Below are positions 55,673-64,000 of a DNA stretch of 64,000 nt, one piece after another. Both the position numbers and the translations under genes were made by a program. Numbering within the stretch: position 1 is the first letter of the stretch; each line of letters opens with the position of its first letter. The notes below the pieces were generated by a model. That model was given only the letters and a program-made list of their open reading frames with translations. It made no database searches and was not told the DNA's origin. Location of the stretch: the NCBI RefSeq assembly GCF_024499015.1, contig NZ_CP098604.1, forward strand, positions 1,674,001 to 1,738,000, read 5' to 3'. This DNA comes from Xanthomonas hortorum pv. pelargonii. Its GTDB lineage: Bacteria; Pseudomonadota; Gammaproteobacteria; Xanthomonadales; Xanthomonadaceae.

Positions 55673-55895
55673 CCACACAATTTCGGTTCTCTCGGAGATG
55701 AAATGCGCGACCGATCGCCCCACCGACTTTGCTTTCACGCAACTGAATCGGCATTCATAACGCCAACAGCTGGATGCAACCAATTTGTCACGTAGGCGCA
55801 CTCACGCGGGAAGGTCCCCCGGCCGCCAAAGACAAACCATCCATGCCCCACGCAAACCCCTGTTTTCCGCAACTCCCGATCAGCAGGAAAGATCG

Positions 55896-56966
55896 ATGAG
55901 CTCCGCACAGCGCATCGATGCGCTCACCGGAATTCGCGGACTGGCCGCCCTGCTGGTGGTCTATTCGCATCTTGCGGAAGACGGATTCTTCTCGCGTAGC
56001 CATCTGTATCCGGGCGAAGTGGGTGTCATGGTGTTCTTCACCTTGAGCGGATTCTTGATGGCCTTTCTGTACGGCCACAAGCAATTCGACTACGCCTCCG
56101 TGGTGCGCTACGGCATCTCGCGTTTTTCGCGGATTGCCCCGGCCTATCTGTTTGTGGTGATCGGTTCCTATCTGATCTACAACTTGATCGACCCATCATT
56201 CGTCTACGCGATCACCCATCAGAACCTGCTGCGTCACCTGTTGTTCTCCGGCAACGTGTCCGCGCTGTGGAGCATTCCGCCGGAGGTGCAGTTCTATGCG
56301 GTCTTCGTTGGCCTATGGTTCGCACTGTGGAAATTCAGAAACCAAGGCAACGCCTCCGTGCTTGCAATCGTGCTGACCGCGATTTTTCTGCTGATCTCCT
56401 ACCGCGACCAACTGCCCGGCACCTTTGTCGGCTCCAAGATGCAGTACTTCTTCTCGGGCGTGCTGTTCGGGTTGTTCCGCAATCAAGCCTGGTCCGACAA
56501 GGGCATGCGCACGCTTGCGTTGCTGCAAGGCCTGACGCTGATCGTTATCGGCCTGGTCATCGCACGCATCCTGCCGGTGGAATTCGGCAGCAAGCGCGAG
56601 TTCTACAACTATCTGGAAGGCGCGTTGTTCTCGGGCATCTTCGTGTTCATGTTCTCCTTCGATACACCGCTGAGCAAGCTGCTGTTCGGCCACCGGCCCA
56701 TCATGATGTGTGGCGAGTTCAGCTTTTCGATGTATCTGCTGAACATTCCGGTGATCTATGTCGCCATGAAATTGCTGGGCGACCACGCGCATACCCCGGC
56801 CATGGCCGCGCTGATCACCTTGGTGGTTTTCTTGCTGGCATGGCTGATGTATCGCGTCATCGAGCTGCCCGGTAACACGCTGTTGCGGCGCATTGGAACC
56901 AGGCTTTTCGAATCGCGTCCGTTAGTGGCTCCTGCGCGTACCGAAGCGACCGATACCATCAAATAA
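55896..56966 (+). CDS. acyltransferase 3 (OafA/YrhL type)
   Basis: A 356-residue inner-membrane O-acyltransferase with about ten helices. The N-terminal signature RIDALTGIRGLAALLVVYSH (catalytic Arg and His) and FFTLSGFLMAFLYGHK are characteristic, as is PEVQFYAVFVGLWF. Such enzymes acetylate sugars of surface polysaccharides or peptidoglycan. AGGAAAG precedes ATG 55896. No neighbouring sugar gene reveals the acceptor; the glycan cassette at 18-25 kb is too distant to link. Confidence 0.9.
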   Translation: MSSAQRIDALTGIRGLAALLVVYSHLAEDGFFSRSHLYPGEVGVMVFFTLSGFLMAFLYGHKQFDYASVVRYGISRFSRIAPAYLFVVIGSYLIYNLIDPSFVYAITHQNLLRHLLFSGNVSALWSIPPEVQFYAVFVGLWFALWKFRNQGNASVLAIVLTAIFLLISYRDQLPGTFVGSKMQYFFSGVLFGLFRNQAWSDKGMRTLALLQGLTLIVIGLVIARILPVEFGSKREFYNYLEGALFSGIFVFMFSFDTPLSKLLFGHRPIMMCGEFSFSMYLLNIPVIYVAMKLLGDHAHTPAMAALITLVVFLLAWLMYRVIELPGNTLLRRIGTRLFESRPLVAPARTEATDTIK

Positions 56967-57061
56967 CCTACCGCTTTGTTTGAAGTAGCCGTGCGTTGGG
57001 AGCGTCGTGGCCGAGGCTCTCCCCGACGTTCTCGCATCGCGTACTCGCAACGATGAATGCA

Positions 57062-58090
57062 TCAGGCGATGGCGAAACGCTCGTCCGCTGCGGTGCCCTG
57101 GAAGCGATCCCGGTAGTCGCCCGGGGCTACGCCCAAGACATGCAGGAAGGTGCGACGCAGCGTCTGTTCGTCCGATAAACCGGTCAGCGCCGCAATGCGC
57201 TTGATCGGCGCGTTTCCGGATTCCAGCAGGCGGCGCGCCGCTTCCACGCGTAGCGTTTCCACCGCCTTGGCTGGGGTGACACCGCATGTGCTGCGGTAGA
57301 CGCGTGCGAACGTGCGCGGCGACATCTTCATGCGGCCGGCAAGCGTTTCCACCCGCAGATCCTCATGCAGGTTGGCGGCCATCCACCCGTGCAGTTCCGC
57401 AAAATCGCCGCCCGCGCTGGTCTGCGCCGACAACGGTGTGCTGAACTGCGACTGCCCGCCCGAGCGCTTGACGAACACCACCAGCTGACGTGCCACATCG
57501 ATCGCAAGCCGGTGACCATGATCGTCCTCGATCAGCGCCAGCGTCAGGTCGATACCCGCCGTGACGCCGGCCGATGACCACACATGTCCATCGCGCACGA
57601 AGATCTTGTCGGCGTCCGCGCGCACGCTCGGGTGCAAGCTGGAGAGCCGGTCCGCCCAACCCCAATGGGTCGCTGCACGCCGGCCATCCAGGTGCCCTGC
57701 GGCGGCAAGCAAAAACGCACCGGTGCAGATCGAGCAAAGCCTGCGAACGCTGGCGCCGCGCGCGGCCACCCACTCAACCAATCCAGGCGAGACGGCGTAA
57801 ACCGCGCCGCGGCATCCACCTGGCGCCATCAGCGTATCGATGGCGACATCGTCCAGCGAGGCAATCGCCACCGACATCACCTGCAGACCGGAGCTGGTCG
57901 TCACCAGGCCACCGCTCTCGGACGCGACGGTGATCTGGTAGCGCGAACTGCCCCCAGCCAGGGGCGCGCATTGATTTGCGGTGTGCAGTGCCTGCACTGG
58001 CCCGGTGAGGTCAAGGACATTCATGTCTTCGTGCGCAAGCAGCACAACGTGACGCGAAGGAGATGAGTCGGACATGGAGGCCTTGCGCAT
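57062..58090 (-). CDS. GlxA-family transcriptional regulator (DJ-1/PfpI plus AraC)
   Basis: A 342-residue regulator. The N-terminal DJ-1/PfpI domain (about 12-190) has the elbow Cys in SICTGAFLLAAAGHLDGRRA. The C-terminal AraC/XylS DNA-binding domain (about 225-335) reads HEDLRVETLAGRMKMSPRTF and PIKRIAALTGLSDEQTLRRT. Its start directly abuts the stop of the lipoprotein gene at 58091, which has the same DJ-1 fold, so the two form an operon. ATG 58075 with AAGG upstream is an alternative start. Confidence 0.9.
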   Translation of the reverse strand: MRKASMSDSSPSRHVVLLAHEDMNVLDLTGPVQALHTANQCAPLAGGSSRYQITVASESGGLVTTSSGLQVMSVAIASLDDVAIDTLMAPGGCRGAVYAVSPGLVEWVAARGASVRRLCSICTGAFLLAAAGHLDGRRAATHWGWADRLSSLHPSVRADADKIFVRDGHVWSSAGVTAGIDLTLALIEDDHGHRLAIDVARQLVVFVKRSGGQSQFSTPLSAQTSAGGDFAELHGWMAANLHEDLRVETLAGRMKMSPRTFARVYRSTCGVTPAKAVETLRVEAARRLLESGNAPIKRIAALTGLSDEQTLRRTFLHVLGVAPGDYRDRFQGTAADERFAIA

Positions 58091-59257
58091 TCAGCGCGGA
58101 TAGTCGGGATATTCAAATGCCAGCGCAACGCCCTTGGCAGTTGCTCGACCATAGCGTTGCATGATGCCATCGAGCGCACCATTCAAAGCTGGCACCGGCA
58201 TCGGGTCGGCCGGGGCGACGAGTGGTACCGTGCTGCCCCGCTCGCGCTGTCGGTCGGGCACGATGACAAGTCCATGCCGCGTGACGAAGGATGCGCCAGT
58301 GGTAGAGACGACGGACGCGCGGCTTCTCCCAGTGGTGGAGTACGCATCCACGGTCAGCGCAAGTGTCGCCTCATCCATCCCGGGTGCGCCCAGCACATCG
58401 ATCTGCTCGCCACTGTGCAGCCATCGGTTGGTATACAGCACCTGCGCCAGCGGCCACGCGGTTGTGCCAAGGCGGGGACGGAATGCATCAGTGTCGTGCT
58501 GCGGCGACCAATCCTTTGCACCGAGCGTCGATGCCAGTTCCTGCGCCTTCGCCTGCCCGCTGATGGCCTCAACCAACGCGATCGATGCCGGGATCGCGGC
58601 GCTCACGCCCGCGGTAGAGATCCACGTTCCATCCGCGACATAACGCCTATTTGGCGTCCAGCGCATGGCTGGAAATGTCTCGGCGCGGCTGGCGCTGGTC
58701 GACCAATGCGCCGTGGCGCGGCGACCATCGAACACGCCCATCTGTGCGGCGATGAGTGCCCCGTTGCAGATGGTGACGATGGTCGCGCCGTGCGCAGATT
58801 GCTGTTTCAACCATGCAAGTAGTCGCGGTTCGGAAGCCTGAGCGGCCACGATGACGTAGTCAGCGCCTTCTGGCTGCGCGGCATCGAACTGGGCCACGGT
58901 TGTGTCTGTCGCGATCTTGAAGCCGGGGCTGCCAAGGTCGGTGAAAGTTGCCAGTGGCCCCTCATCGAGGGTGACAGCGACGACGTCCATGGTGCCGGCA
59001 CGCGAGAGAATCGCGAACGGCACCAGAAAGTCGCTGACTTCCACGCCGGCATTGTTTCCCACCACCGCAGTCACCGGGCGGGCACGCGCCGTACGAGCAC
59101 GGTAGGGCGGCAGCGTCGCCTGTGCCGTTGCAGCGATATCCGGGGCGCCGCGCGCCGGCGGTGCAGGCCGCGCCGCCGGCTCGGCACACCCGGCAAGGAT
59201 CATGCACGCAGCCCAGGCAGCGCGACGGATAACGCGGTGAAACATCAGGGGGGCCAT
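58091..59257 (-). CDS. lipoprotein with DJ-1/PfpI-type domain
   Basis: A 388-residue protein with a lipobox (AACMILAGC) near residue 24, so it is probably anchored in the envelope. Residues about 60-250 form a DJ-1/PfpI domain with the Cys elbow IVTICNGALIAAQMGVFDGR and WTPNRRYVADGTWISTAGVS, closely resembling the same part of the adjacent GlxA-type regulator. The remaining 140 residues (GAKDWSPQHDTDAFRP and on) are unrecognised. It may bind the same small molecule as the regulator; this is inference. Confidence 0.8.
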   Translation of the reverse strand: MAPLMFHRVIRRAAWAACMILAGCAEPAARPAPPARGAPDIAATAQATLPPYRARTARARPVTAVVGNNAGVEVSDFLVPFAILSRAGTMDVVAVTLDEGPLATFTDLGSPGFKIATDTTVAQFDAAQPEGADYVIVAAQASEPRLLAWLKQQSAHGATIVTICNGALIAAQMGVFDGRRATAHWSTSASRAETFPAMRWTPNRRYVADGTWISTAGVSAAIPASIALVEAISGQAKAQELASTLGAKDWSPQHDTDAFRPRLGTTAWPLAQVLYTNRWLHSGEQIDVLGAPGMDEATLALTVDAYSTTGRSRASVVSTTGASFVTRHGLVIVPDRQRERGSTVPLVAPADPMPVPALNGALDGIMQRYGRATAKGVALAFEYPDYPR

Positions 59258-59351
59258 GGCGATGCCGCAGAGGAGATGTCCGCTGATTCTTCCGCCACAA
59301 CCTGCTGTCGGCAATGTCGCTGATCCGTCATTTACTGCCACGGCTAACAGG

Positions 59352-60563
59352 CTAATGGCCGACAACTGGCGCGCGTGTGCCCGCAGCAAACCCGTGACTT
59401 CGAGCGCGCCATGCAATGCAAAATCCAGCCGCCAGCAACAAGGCCATGGCCGCCGGAAAGGTCTGCGCGCCCCATTGGTCCAGCAGCACGCCGCCGACTA
59501 CACCACCACCGGCGATGACACTGTTCCAGGCAACGACATTGAGCGACAGCGCAACATCGGCCCCTTCTCCTGCGCTATCGGCAAGTGCAGTCTGCAGCAG
59601 CGTCGCGGCTCCACCGAATGTCAGACCCCACACCGCCACACACCCGTAAACGACGGGCTGCATGTCCTGCAGTAGCGCCAGCACCACAGAGAGTGCGAAG
59701 AACGTCGCCAGCGAGATCAATACGGTGCGACGCAGGTGATGCTCCACCAGCTTTGCCGCCACGCCGATACCAACCAGTGCAGCTGCGCCGAACACCAACA
59801 GCAGCACGTCCACACGATGGCCCAGCCCCGCGTGTGCGGCAAATGGCGCCACATAGGTGTAGAGGATGTTGTGGGCCAACATCCACGCCATCACGGTGGC
59901 GAGCACGGGACGCACGCCAGGAGTGCCAAGCACCTTGCGCAGCGGCACACGCTGCGCTGCCGATTGGCCGGGATAATCGGGCACCTTCACCAGCACCCAG
60001 ACGATCAAAACGACTGTCAGAACCGACATCGCGGCAAACGCACTCCGCCAGCCCAGCATGCCGCCCATCCAGGTGCCCAGCGGCACGCCCAGGGAGAGCG
60101 CAATCGGTGTGCCCACCATCGCAATCGCCATGGCCCTGCCTTGCTGTTCCGGCTGCACCATGCGCCGGGCGTAACCGGCCAGCAGGCTCCAGGCCAGGCC
60201 TGCCGCTGCGCCAGCAAACAAACGCGCCACCAAGGTCAAGCTGTAGTTGGTTGAGAGTGCAGTGATGGAGTTGAACACCAGGAAGCCGATAATGGTGAGC
60301 AACAGCACGTTACGTCGCCTCCACTGCTGGGTCGCGATAGTCAGCGGGATTGCAGCCACCACCGAACCCAACGCATAAGCGGTCACCGTCTGCCCAGCCA
60401 GGGCGGGAGTGATGCCAAGGCCTGCGGACATATGCGGCAACAATCCTGCAGGAAGGGTTTCGGTCACGATGCAGATGAAACCGGTCATCGCCAGCGCCAA
60501 CAGGGCAGTGATGGGTAACGGCGCGGGGATTGCACTGGCCGTTGATGTGTTTGGAGAGGTCAC
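59352..60563 (-). CDS. MFS exporter, DHA1 drug-efflux type
   Basis: A 403-residue transporter with 12 helices, beginning at GTG 60563 (VTSPNTSTASAIPAPLPITA) with AAGGACA upstream; ATGs further upstream give an unlikely polar leader. ALAMTGFICIVTETLPAGLL is the first helix, and GTWMGGMLGWRSAF resembles motif C of antiporters. It is divergent from a TetR regulator with three palindromic sites between them, the usual arrangement for induced efflux. Substrate unknown. Confidence 0.88.
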   Translation of the reverse strand: MTSPNTSTASAIPAPLPITALLALAMTGFICIVTETLPAGLLPHMSAGLGITPALAGQTVTAYALGSVVAAIPLTIATQQWRRRNVLLLTIIGFLVFNSITALSTNYSLTLVARLFAGAAAGLAWSLLAGYARRMVQPEQQGRAMAIAMVGTPIALSLGVPLGTWMGGMLGWRSAFAAMSVLTVVLIVWVLVKVPDYPGQSAAQRVPLRKVLGTPGVRPVLATVMAWMLAHNILYTYVAPFAAHAGLGHRVDVLLLVFGAAALVGIGVAAKLVEHHLRRTVLISLATFFALSVVLALLQDMQPVVYGCVAVWGLTFGGAATLLQTALADSAGEGADVALSLNVVAWNSVIAGGGVVGGVLLDQWGAQTFPAAMALLLAAGFCIAWRARSHGFAAGTRAPVVGH

Positions 60564-60609
60564 ATGCTGTCCTTGGTTGAGATAAGTTTCGGGCCAAATC
60601 ACACCGATC

Positions 60610-60768
60610 CGTATCGATCGGTATATATATAAGCCAAAAAAAACAGGCCATTTACCGAACAGCTTGTCCGTGCCTGCTATCGAAAGAAACATATATGTAT
60701 CGCTCGGTATGTATATTACGAAGCGACCACATTGTCAACGACATATGTATCGACTAGTCTGTATGTAG
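60610..60768. promoter_or_regulatory. three related palindromic sites between MFS and TetR genes
   Basis: Site 1 (60610-60627) is cgtatcgatcggtatat; site 2 (60694-60714) is tatgtatcgctcggtatgta; site 3 (60743-60767) is atatgtatcgactagtctgt followed by atgta. All share gtatcg-N2-3-cg/tgtat-type half sites and sit in AT-rich promoter DNA. They are good candidate operators for the TetR protein encoded at 60784. Confidence 0.7.
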
Positions 60769-60783
60769 GTATCGGAGAGTGCA

Positions 60784-61395
60784 ATGGCACAGATGGGAAG
60801 GCCACGCAGCTTCGACCGCGACACCGCGGTTGAGCAAGCGCTTCACCTGTTCTGGGAACAGGGCTACGAATCCACCTCGTTAAGCCAACTCAAGGCGGCG
60901 ATTGGCGGCGGCATCACCGCGCCCAGCTTCTACGCAGCGTTCGGCTCCAAGGAGGCACTCTTCAAGGAATGCATGGAACGCTACCTGGCGAACTACGCGA
61001 AGGTGACTCACTGCTTGTGGGACACCTCGCTTTCTCCAAAGCAGGCGGTGGAGCTTGCACTGCGCCGCTCAGCCAAGATGCAATGCGAGCGCGGCCACCC
61101 AAAGGGCTGCATGGTCACGTTGGGAGTGATGAGTGCACCATCACCGGAACTCTCTGCGCTCTGCACCCCACTGACGCGCTCGCGTGCCCGCACACGCGCC
61201 GGCATCCGCGCCTGCGTGGAACGCGCCATCGCCAACCGAGAACTCGGGCCGGATGCCGACCCCGCTGCACTCACATGCGTGTTCGACAGCTTCCTGCTTG
61301 GGCTATCCACACTCGCCAGGGATGGCATGAGCTTCAAGGCGATGGATGCTGCCATTACGCAGCTCATGGGATTCTGGGACGCCCAGACCCACTAG
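60784..61395 (+). CDS. TetR/AcrR-family regulator
   Basis: A 203-residue repressor. The helix-turn-helix is at residues 10-55 (FDRDTAVEQALHLFWEQGYE, FYAAFGSKEALFKECMERYL) and the rest is a helical ligand-binding domain with Cys residues (MQCERGHPKGCMV), typical of the AefR/YxaF-like group. It is divergent from the MFS exporter and probably represses it and itself through the sites at 60610-60768. Confidence 0.93.
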   Translation: MAQMGRPRSFDRDTAVEQALHLFWEQGYESTSLSQLKAAIGGGITAPSFYAAFGSKEALFKECMERYLANYAKVTHCLWDTSLSPKQAVELALRRSAKMQCERGHPKGCMVTLGVMSAPSPELSALCTPLTRSRARTRAGIRACVERAIANRELGPDADPAALTCVFDSFLLGLSTLARDGMSFKAMDAAITQLMGFWDAQTH

Positions 61396-61591
61396 GCAGG
61401 CAGCACTTCAACCCGTGCGCCGCAGAACGCCGGGATGGCGTTCGCTGCGGGATGATAGAGCTAGATTCATTTGAGAGCCCGCGTGCCTCGCTGCGCCTGG
61501 CTCTCATGGTCAACTTTCGCAGTGAATGACTCAAGCCGCCGGACCTGATTACCGGTATCGATGGTAGCGGCAGCGCGCATTGTGTGACTTT

Positions 61592-62500
61592 TTAGTCGAA
61601 GGTGCCGATAGCGGAAAGCCGCACCAACTCGTCCACCACGTAGCGCACCTTCGGGCGCAAGTGGCGCGTGCGCGGCCAGAGCGCGAAAATTTCGATGCAA
61701 TAGGCCGTGCACTCTTCCAGGACGAGCTGCAGCCTGCCCGACTGGATGTGCGGGCGCACCAGCGAGATCGGCATTTGGCAGATGCCCAGACCTGCGATCG
61801 CAGCGTCGATGACAGCGTCCCCGTCATTCAACTGGTGCGTTCCTTGCGGCACAAAATCGCTGGCGGTCACCTCATCGCCAAACCTCCAGCCGACAGACTG
61901 GCCGTTGCGGAAGCCGACGATGCTGCGATGCGCCTGCAGCTCCTTGATCGTGCGAGGCGTTCCGTGTGCAGCGAGATACGCGGGTGATGCACATAACACC
62001 AGTCGCTGCCGTCCCAGTTTGCGCGCAACCAGGCCACCGGAGTTCTCCAATCCGCCAAACCGAATCGTCAGGTCGATGCCTTCCTGGGCCGGGTCGATCA
62101 GATGGTCGTTGAAAGAGAGCGTGTAATGGAGATCGGGATGCACTGCGCCGATGCGAAGCAGGATCGGCAACATGACGTGGCGGCCGAAAGACGACGGCAT
62201 GTCCACACGCAGCCGGCCGGCCGGCAGTGACGACTGAGAGGCCAGGCTGGCTTCTGCGCTGGCGATCTCTTCCAACGCAGCAGCGCATGTTGCGAAATAG
62301 GATTCACCATCTGCAGTGAGCGCGATGCGCCGCGTGGTGCGGTGGAACAGACGCACGCGCAGCCGCGCCTCCAGGCGGGCGATCGCTTTGCCTACCGCCG
62401 AACGCGAGATCCCCAGGGAATCGGCCGCCTCGGTAAACGTCCTGGAACGTGCAGCGGTGGCGAAGGTGACAAGTCCATTGAGTGTCTCGACAGGGAGCAT
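61592..62500 (-). CDS. LysR-family regulator
   Basis: A 302-residue LysR protein: HTH at residues 5-65 (TFTEAADSLGISRSAVGKAI, RVRLFHRTTRRIALTADGES) and effector domain from about 90 (GRLRVDMPSSFGRHVMLPIL). It is divergent from the Old Yellow Enzyme gene at 62611 (110 bp between starts), which it probably regulates. It is a paralogue of the LysR gene at 29509-30420. Confidence 0.92.
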   Translation of the reverse strand: MLPVETLNGLVTFATAARSRTFTEAADSLGISRSAVGKAIARLEARLRVRLFHRTTRRIALTADGESYFATCAAALEEIASAEASLASQSSLPAGRLRVDMPSSFGRHVMLPILLRIGAVHPDLHYTLSFNDHLIDPAQEGIDLTIRFGGLENSGGLVARKLGRQRLVLCASPAYLAAHGTPRTIKELQAHRSIVGFRNGQSVGWRFGDEVTASDFVPQGTHQLNDGDAVIDAAIAGLGICQMPISLVRPHIQSGRLQLVLEECTAYCIEIFALWPRTRHLRPKVRYVVDELVRLSAIGTFD

Positions 62501-62610
62501 CGGAAGTCCTTTGGGGAATTGGTGTCCCCAATGCTGGGACTCTCAGCACCTTTATGTGCATCGAAGTCAACCATACCTTCTTTAGCCTGTCCCTACCAAA
62601 TAGCCCCCCC

Positions 62611-63714
62611 ATGACATTAAAGATCTTCCAACCCTTCGATCTCGGCGGCACCCAGCTGAGCAACCGCGTCGTCATGGCACCGATGACCCGCGCCCGCAAT
62701 CCGGGATGCGTGGCGAACGCATTGACGGCGACGTACTACGCCCAACGCGCGAGCGCAGGTCTGATTGTCAGCGAGGGCACTCCCGTCTCGCAGCAAGGCC
62801 AGGGCTACATTGATGTGCCCGGCATCTGGTCGCAGGAGCAGGTCGCCGGCTGGAAAGTGGTGACCGATGCAGTGCATGCCCGGCAGGGCAAGATCTTCGC
62901 CCAGCTGTGGCATGTGGGCCGCATGTCGCATACCTCGCTGCAGCCCAATGGCGCCGATCCAGTGAGCGCGAGCACGCGCCCGGTTGCATCCAGCTCCAAG
63001 AGCTATGCATTTATCTACCGCGAGGACGGAACGCGCGGGACGGCTGAGCCCAGCCCGGCGCGTGCGCTCGAGACCGAAGAGGTGCCAGGCATCGTCAGGG
63101 ATTTCGAGCAGGCGGCCCAGCGTGCGATCGACGCAGGCTTCGACGGCATCGAGGTCCACGCCGCCAATGGCTACCTCTTCGAACAGTTCCTCAACCCGAT
63201 CACCAACGACCGTGTCGACGCCTACGGTGGTTCGCTGCAGAACCGGGCGCGGCTCATTCTCGAGACCGTGGATGCAGTGGCCGCGCGCATCGGCTCCCGC
63301 AAGGTGGGAATCCGCCTTGCACCGAACAATCGCCAATTCGACATGCCCGCGTATGCGGAGAGCGAGGCCAGCTACCTCTACCTGGCCGAAGAGCTGGCCA
63401 AGCGTGAGCTTGCGTATGTGCATCTAAACGACAACCACGCAAATGGTTCCCCGGACATGAGCGAAACATTCCTCGCAGCGTTCAAGCACACATACGGCGG
63501 CACGGTGATCCTTGCGGGCAAATTGAACCTGGAACGCGCAACTCGGTTAATCGATCAGGCGGTGATCGACCTGGCCGCGTTCGGCCAGCCCTTCATTGCA
63601 AACCCGGACCTGGTGGCACGCCTGCAGACAGGGACCTCGCTCGCGTCTCCGGATCGTGACACTTACTACGGCGGTGGTGCGGAGGGTTACACCGATTATC
63701 CGGTCGCAACCTGA
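62611..63714 (+). CDS. Old Yellow Enzyme family alkene reductase
   Basis: A 367-residue FMN enzyme that reduces activated C=C bonds with NAD(P)H. Family motifs are VVMAPMTRARNPG, LIVSEGTPVSQQGQGYIDVP, AQLWHVGRMSH, IEVHAANGYLFEQFLNPITN and the FMN-binding end TVILAGKLN. The HVGR/HAANGYL His pair is the substrate site. It is of the NemA/xenobiotic reductase type, acting on nitro compounds, enones or quinones. It is divergent from a LysR regulator. The ribosome-binding site before ATG 62611 is weak. Confidence 0.93.
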   Translation: MTLKIFQPFDLGGTQLSNRVVMAPMTRARNPGCVANALTATYYAQRASAGLIVSEGTPVSQQGQGYIDVPGIWSQEQVAGWKVVTDAVHARQGKIFAQLWHVGRMSHTSLQPNGADPVSASTRPVASSSKSYAFIYREDGTRGTAEPSPARALETEEVPGIVRDFEQAAQRAIDAGFDGIEVHAANGYLFEQFLNPITNDRVDAYGGSLQNRARLILETVDAVAARIGSRKVGIRLAPNNRQFDMPAYAESEASYLYLAEELAKRELAYVHLNDNHANGSPDMSETFLAAFKHTYGGTVILAGKLNLERATRLIDQAVIDLAAFGQPFIANPDLVARLQTGTSLASPDRDTYYGGGAEGYTDYPVAT

Positions 63715-64000
63715 AGCACAAGCATCCACCTCTTCGATGCGTCCGTCGGCGGCTGGCGCTGCGCGCTGCGAGTTCGCCTCCATGGGGATATCGCAGCGCA
63801 CATCGGCATGCTCCTGCGCCAGGCTGTAGCGCGCTTGGCGGTGTGTTCGAGTGACGCGTCGTCCCTTAGCTGGCGGTACACGTGGTCGCCGGTGGCTCGC
63901 CATTGACCTGCGCGAGCGCGTGCAAACACAGTGGGCAACGGGGTGATACGCCCAGGGTTCCGTAGACACTCAAGACCCTCGTTGCGCGTAGCGCCGTTCA
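63715..64000. other. no recognised gene at the right edge
   Basis: On the minus strand a frame reads YSLAQEHADVRCDIPMEANS and similar, which could be the decayed end of a gene, but it lacks a clear start or family signal. I call nothing here. Confidence 0.35.

Noticed and set aside
63547..63969. Minus-strand frame at the right edge
   Set aside because: Half of it is antisense to the Old Yellow Enzyme gene and the rest has no recognisable domain.

Overview
The window is a 64 kb piece of a high-GC gammaproteobacterial chromosome. Gene content and order point to Xanthomonas. Supporting features are the DUF3348/DUF802/OmpA/DUF2894 operon, the paired ParD-like and methionine aminopeptidase genes, DUF3526 ABC permeases beside a TonB receptor, the YciE and manganese catalase stress genes, and abundant palindromic intergenic repeats. 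I saw no rRNA, tRNA, CRISPR array, complete insertion sequence or prophage. The species cannot be fixed from sequence alone.

Layout. 1-5.7 kb: the end of an amino-acid permease, a small lipoprotein, a LytTR-type two-component pair, a secreted FAD-dependent D-amino-acid-oxidase-like enzyme, and a small gene whose start is replaced by a palindromic repeat. 6-7.6 kb: YciE-like protein and manganese catalase (oxidative or general stress). 9-14.7 kb: signalling block with a 1192-residue CheB-like/CheR/PAS/HWE kinase divergent from a single-domain receiver, then a sigma-54 response regulator translationally coupled to a 75-residue H-box mini-protein. 15-17.3 kb: small hydrophilic protein, DUF6766 membrane protein and an SDR. 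18.3-25 kb: a glycan cassette galE - glycosyltransferase - glf - glycoside hydrolase - ABC exporter, bracketed on both sides by members of one structured repeat family. 25.7-31.7 kb: stress-type small proteins, zinc alcohol dehydrogenase, YkgJ protein, and a divergent LysR/MFS pair.

32.0-36.8 kb holds the most striking system: four tightly coupled genes encoding a MotA/TolQ-like channel with a long repetitive coiled coil, a MotB-like OmpA protein with the conserved membrane Asp, and two DUF proteins. The channel pair resembles the ZorA/ZorB motor of Zorya anti-phage defence, but none of the known Zorya effectors is present. 36.8-44.5 kb: a divergent regulon with a Zur-like operator in its centre. 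To the left lie an ABC ATPase, two DUF3526 permeases and a TonB receptor; to the right lies a secreted M14 zinc carboxypeptidase.

44.5-50.4 kb: divergent LysR/ridA, then porin - PstS-like periplasmic protein - chemoreceptor. The chemoreceptor is split by a 95-bp tandem duplication. 51-57 kb: secreted nuclease, DUF1653, a SulP transporter that appears to have lost its stop codon, the ParD-like/map pair behind an 11-bp repeat operator, and an acyltransferase. 57-63.7 kb: a GlxA-type regulator beside a lipoprotein built on the same DJ-1/PfpI fold, an MFS pump divergent from a TetR regulator with three palindromic sites, and a LysR gene divergent from an Old Yellow Enzyme reductase.
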